Assembly (NCBI GenBank): GCA_031277435.1
Contig: JAITMI010000209.1
Span: 1 to 7,546 of the forward strand
DNA length: 7,546 nt
Reading direction: 5' to 3'
Origin: Pseudomonadales bacterium
GTDB lineage: Bacteria > Pseudomonadota > Gammaproteobacteria > Pseudomonadales > Pseudohongiellaceae
A program made the translations under genes and the position numbers. The notes under the pieces were generated by a model. That model saw only the letters and a program-made list of their open reading frames with translations. It made no database searches and was not told where the DNA came from. Shown in pieces: positions 6,272 to 7,546 of the stretch (position 1 is the stretch's first letter; each line of letters begins with the position of its first letter).

Positions 6272-6388
6272 GCAGCTTCCCCGCCCCCCAGTGCTTTGCG
6301 GGGACGGCGTGAACCCATCCCTGGGGCCTCGCGTGCGCGCTTCCTGCGCGCAAGCGCCCCGCAAAACACTGGGGGACGGGGAAGCTGC
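6272..6388 (-). repeat. 117-bp palindromic element with 32-bp inverted arms (MITE-like or structured RNA)
   Basis: The left arm (6272-6303) and right arm (6357-6388) are inverted copies, 30 of 32 positions identical. They begin GCAGCTTCCCCG and end TTTGCGGGG toward the centre. The two differences, 6284/6376 and 6294/6366, are C opposite A on the plus strand but G opposite U on the minus strand, so minus-strand RNA would pair along the whole arm. The 53-bp interior, read on the minus strand, folds into a hairpin with UGCGCGC/GCGCGCA (loop 6341-6345, lower stem 6330-6332 with 6354-6356). A second hairpin is CCCA-GGGA-UGGG (6325-6314), a GNRA tetraloop, closed by GGC/GCC (6328-6326 with 6308-6306). 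This gives a three-way junction. No matching target-site duplication is visible at the ends. It lacks a U-run on either side, so it is not a simple terminator. Dispersed repeat or ncRNA are both possible. Confidence 0.75.
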
Positions 6389-6449
6389 TCGATCAATTCC
6401 TTGACGACGCTAAGTAAGCGCCATTGTACCTAAGGGTAATATTGACGAT

Positions 6450-6507
6450 GCCTATAAGTCAGGCGACATCACCTTTTTCAAACTTAGTCGGCTAATTGGC
6501 GTTAGGC
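6450..6507 (+). other. Integron recombination site: attI-like or degenerate attC
   Basis: The site ends in GTTAGGC (6501-6507), a perfect match to the integron core consensus GTTRRRY, and directly precedes a cassette with a good attC at its other end. Two readings are possible. As attI, the stretch GTCGGCTAA (6487-6495) then GTTAGGC resembles the paired inverted core sites at the end of attI1. As attC, GCCTATA (6450-6456) pairs at five positions with GTTAGGC, and AGGCGAC (6461-6467) pairs at six of seven with GTCGGCT (6487-6493). That gives 58 bp, the same length as the attC downstream, but with a degenerate outer box. No integrase gene is present upstream in the window, which weakens attI. 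The core is seen; the site type is undecided. Confidence 0.55.
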
Positions 6508-7085
6508 TGAAGAGTTACGGAATCATGCCAATATCGTTAAACGAAACTCCCTTTATGCCTATAGCCGTGGTGGAGCATCATAGATTGCTTTCTCCAAATC
6601 TCAGCCCGCTTGATATTTGTAAACGGTTAGAGACGTTGTGGTATGAAATCCGACAGGAAGCAGAGATGAGAGCGTTTACACTGCAACCAGAATCTATCGT
6701 AGACATCAACAAAAGAGTCTCGTCGGTACTCGATATTGGAGATTGCATATTTCTTGACAGGGAAGGGTGGCTAAACTTCATCAAGGATTTGCCAAATATT
6801 GAAGACGATCCGTCTCATATATGTAGTTGGATATTTTCGACCCTATACTGGAATCATCTTGTTCAGTGTAGGCTCGCTACCGCATGGTTCTTTGTGAATG
6901 CCATTAGAATTCAGAATGCACTGCCTGAATATCGTCTGAGTTTGAGCAGAATTGGAGAATTTCTGGACAGTCTATCGCGCGCTGGGCCACCTTTGTTTGA
7001 TGGTCAAACTTTCTACCCAGAACACTATTTTTTGCCTAACCCGTTCGAACGGACTCGCTGACGCGAGCCGCTCAACTCATATCCG
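6502..7085 (+). mobile_element. Integron gene cassette, 584 bp
   Basis: The cassette is bounded by the G/TT recombination points of two core sites, GTTAGGC at 6501 and GTTAGGG at 7085. It contains one gene in the plus direction, starting 17 bp after the left core, with its stop inside the attC, which is the standard compact cassette design. Base composition is clearly more AT-rich than the flanking chromosomal genes, with frequent AGA, ATA and TTT codons, as expected for a gene captured from elsewhere. No cassette promoter is evident. Confidence 0.75.
6525..7061 (+). CDS. Cassette-encoded protein of unknown function, 178 residues
   Basis: I do not recognise this protein. It has no signal peptide and no clear membrane span, and looks like a soluble, mixed helical protein. 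Aromatic- and Trp-rich stretches are LETLWYEIRQEAEMRAF (about 35-51), DREGWLNFIKDLP (77-89) and ICSWIFSTLYWNHLVQCRLATAWFF (about 99-123, strongly amphipathic). The C-terminal GQTFYPEHYFLPNPFERTR is partly encoded by the attC site itself, and the TGA (7059-7061) sits in the attC hairpin loop. The ATG at 6525 lies 17 bp beyond the core site, the usual cassette distance, with GAAGAG (6509-6514) as a weak ribosome site. An internal Met at residue 11 is an alternative start. AT-rich codon use differs from every gene to its left. The next gene is a broken VOC-family gene in the following cassette. No function should be assumed from that neighbour. Confidence 0.75.
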   Translation: MPISLNETPFMPIAVVEHHRLLSPNLSPLDICKRLETLWYEIRQEAEMRAFTLQPESIVDINKRVSSVLDIGDCIFLDREGWLNFIKDLPNIEDDPSHICSWIFSTLYWNHLVQCRLATAWFFVNAIRIQNALPEYRLSLSRIGEFLDSLSRAGPPLFDGQTFYPEHYFLPNPFERTR

Positions 7086-7091
7086 TTAGGG
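7034..7091 (+). other. attC site (59-base element) of the first cassette
   Basis: The outer boxes are GCCTAAC (7034-7040, fitting RYYYAAC) and GTTAGGG (7085-7091, one base off GTTRRRY, at the last position). Inside, GAACGG (7047-7052) pairs with CCGCTC (7068-7073), and CTCGC (7054-7058) pairs with GCGAG (7063-7067) around the loop TGAC. A7053 is left unpaired. That is where attC sites carry an extrahelical base; on the recombining bottom strand it is a T, as expected. The A7049/C7071 mismatch becomes a T-G wobble on that strand. Length is 58 bp, at the short end of the attC range. Architecture and position after a gene make this call firm. Confidence 0.88.
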
Positions 7092-7118
7092 TGCACAGCC
7101 ACAACTTCTGAAACCCAT

Positions 7119-7481
7119 ATGAAAGTCAATCGAATCATCGCCAACATTTCCACGACCGAACCATCTGCGGTGGATGAGTTTTATCGGGCCATTCTTGGCC
7201 TTGAACTTGTCATGGATCATGGCTGGATTCGTACATATGCAGGCTCCGCCAAAATGGCGGTACAGGTCAGCCTCGCAAGCGAAGGTGGCTCCGATACGCC
7301 GGTACCCGATCTGTCCATTGAGGTGGACGATCTTGATGAGGCATTGCACCGTGTCAAGAAAGCCAAGATTCCTTTGGAGTACGGCCCTGCCAATGAGCCG
7401 TGGGGCGTTCGCCGTTTCTATGTCAAAGACCCGCTCGGCAAGTGCGCCAAAACAAAGGCGCGCCGGGCATCGACGGCATGA
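7119..7481 (+). CDS. VOC-superfamily (glyoxalase/bleomycin-resistance fold) protein, 3' end replaced
   Basis: This is the gene of a second integron cassette. Residues 1-108 follow the VOC pattern: a first beta strand MKVNRIIANIS, helix SAVDEFYRAILGLELV (16-31), LSIEVDDLDEALHRVKKAKI (65-84) and the closing RRFYVKDPLGK (98-108). VOC proteins normally continue from DPxG(N/K) into a last strand of roughly ten residues, which in metal-dependent members carries a Glu ligand. Here the next residues, CAKTKARRASTA, are unrelated and are a frame-shifted reading of reverse-transcriptase DNA, so the native end is missing after about 7442. The first strand also lacks the His ligand seen in metal-dependent glyoxalases, so enzymatic activity is doubtful even for the intact protein. 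The ATG at 7119 is 27 bp after the attC core, with no strong Shine-Dalgarno. The native cassette end and its attC are not in the window. The family call is firm; any resistance or detoxification role is not. Confidence 0.8.
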   Translation: MKVNRIIANISTTEPSAVDEFYRAILGLELVMDHGWIRTYAGSAKMAVQVSLASEGGSDTPVPDLSIEVDDLDEALHRVKKAKIPLEYGPANEPWGVRRFYVKDPLGKCAKTKARRASTA

Positions 7482-7546
7482 CGGTCGGTGAACTGCCGCA
7501 GTATCTCAAGCCCCACTAGCTGGAAATCCGGGCGCAACTGGAATCG
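7442..7546 (+). pseudogene. Group II intron reverse transcriptase/maturase fragment
   Basis: The reading frame with codons at 7442-7444, 7445-7447 and so on gives VRQNKGAPGIDGMTVGELP, then QYLKPH, stop, LEIRAQLES. This is the N-terminal RT0/RT1 region of bacterial group II intron-encoded proteins (NKGAPGIDGMTV, then ELPxYLxxHW). The fragment is damaged twice. The start codon, the first tens of residues and the ribozyme 5' domain are absent, with VOC coding sequence directly adjoining. The TAG at 7517-7519 stands where the family has Trp. It runs off the right edge of the window, so the rest is unseen. Group II introns, especially class C, are known associates of integron attC sites, which fits the neighbourhood. 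A contig-joining error at a repetitive intron copy is an alternative explanation for the junction. Confidence 0.8.

Noticed and set aside
6272..6388. The palindromic element as an intrinsic terminator for the aminotransferase
   Set aside because: No T-run follows the hairpin on either strand (TCGATCAATT to the right; GGGTGCTAAA on the other strand), and its arms are far longer than a terminator needs.
5941..6396. Minus-strand open frames running through the palindromic element
   Set aside because: The predicted peptides are products of the inverted repeat and T/G tract. They have no start context and no domain.
6408..6420. CGCTAAGTAAGCG as a small hairpin or operator
   Set aside because: It has only four paired bases on each side with a mismatch next to them, too weak to report as a feature.
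7442..7450. GTGCGCCAA as the 5' end of a group II intron ribozyme
   Set aside because: It resembles the GUGCG intron start, but the same bases already read as reverse-transcriptase codons (VRQNKG) and no ribozyme domain I can fit between them and the coding region.

Overview
This is a 7.5 kb stretch of GC-rich chromosome, most likely from a betaproteobacterium or a related gammaproteobacterium. That placement rests on the gene families and codon style: an OxyR-like LysR regulator, Mpl, a proteobacterial LON-domain protein and a pyrophosphate-type phosphofructokinase. It is an inference. The right-hand 1 kb differs in base composition and in kind: it is an integron-type gene-cassette segment ending in a broken group II intron reverse transcriptase.

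Core region (1-6237). A strong hairpin terminator (26-60) lies beyond the 3' end of a minus-strand OxyR-like LysR regulator (90-1055). A 62-codon single-span membrane protein (1167-1355, +) diverges from the regulator and converges on a minus-strand set of three genes: mpl (2251-3648, murein tripeptide recycling ligase), a LON substrate-binding-domain protein (1633-2244) and an 80-residue single-span membrane protein (1369-1611). mpl is divergent from a plus-strand pair. These are a pyrophosphate-dependent 6-phosphofructokinase (3765-5021), whose Asp114 and Lys140 mark it as PPi-using, and a class V PLP aminotransferase of the alanine/serine-glyoxylate type (5101-6237).

Boundary region (6238-6500). 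A T/G-rich tract is followed by a 117-bp element with 32-bp terminal inverted arms (6272-6303 and 6357-6388). The arms differ at two positions, and both differences become G-U pairs if the minus strand is transcribed. The interior can form two more hairpins, one with a GNRA tetraloop on the minus strand. It looks like a dispersed palindromic (MITE-like) element or a structured RNA.

Cassette region (6501-7546). An integron core site (GTTAGGC, 6501-6507) opens a 584-bp gene cassette. It encodes an AT-rich, unrecognised 178-residue protein whose stop codon lies inside a 58-bp attC site (7034-7091). A second cassette starts at that attC and encodes a VOC (glyoxalase/bleomycin-resistance fold) protein. 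Its coding sequence is broken after Lys108, where the DNA passes directly into a 5'-truncated group II intron reverse transcriptase/maturase that also carries an in-frame TAG. No integrase gene is visible, so within this window the array is an orphan.

I see no tRNA, rRNA or CRISPR array. The least-described items are the palindromic element, the cassette protein, the undefined recombination site at 6450-6507, and the OxyR homologue that lacks the peroxidatic cysteine.
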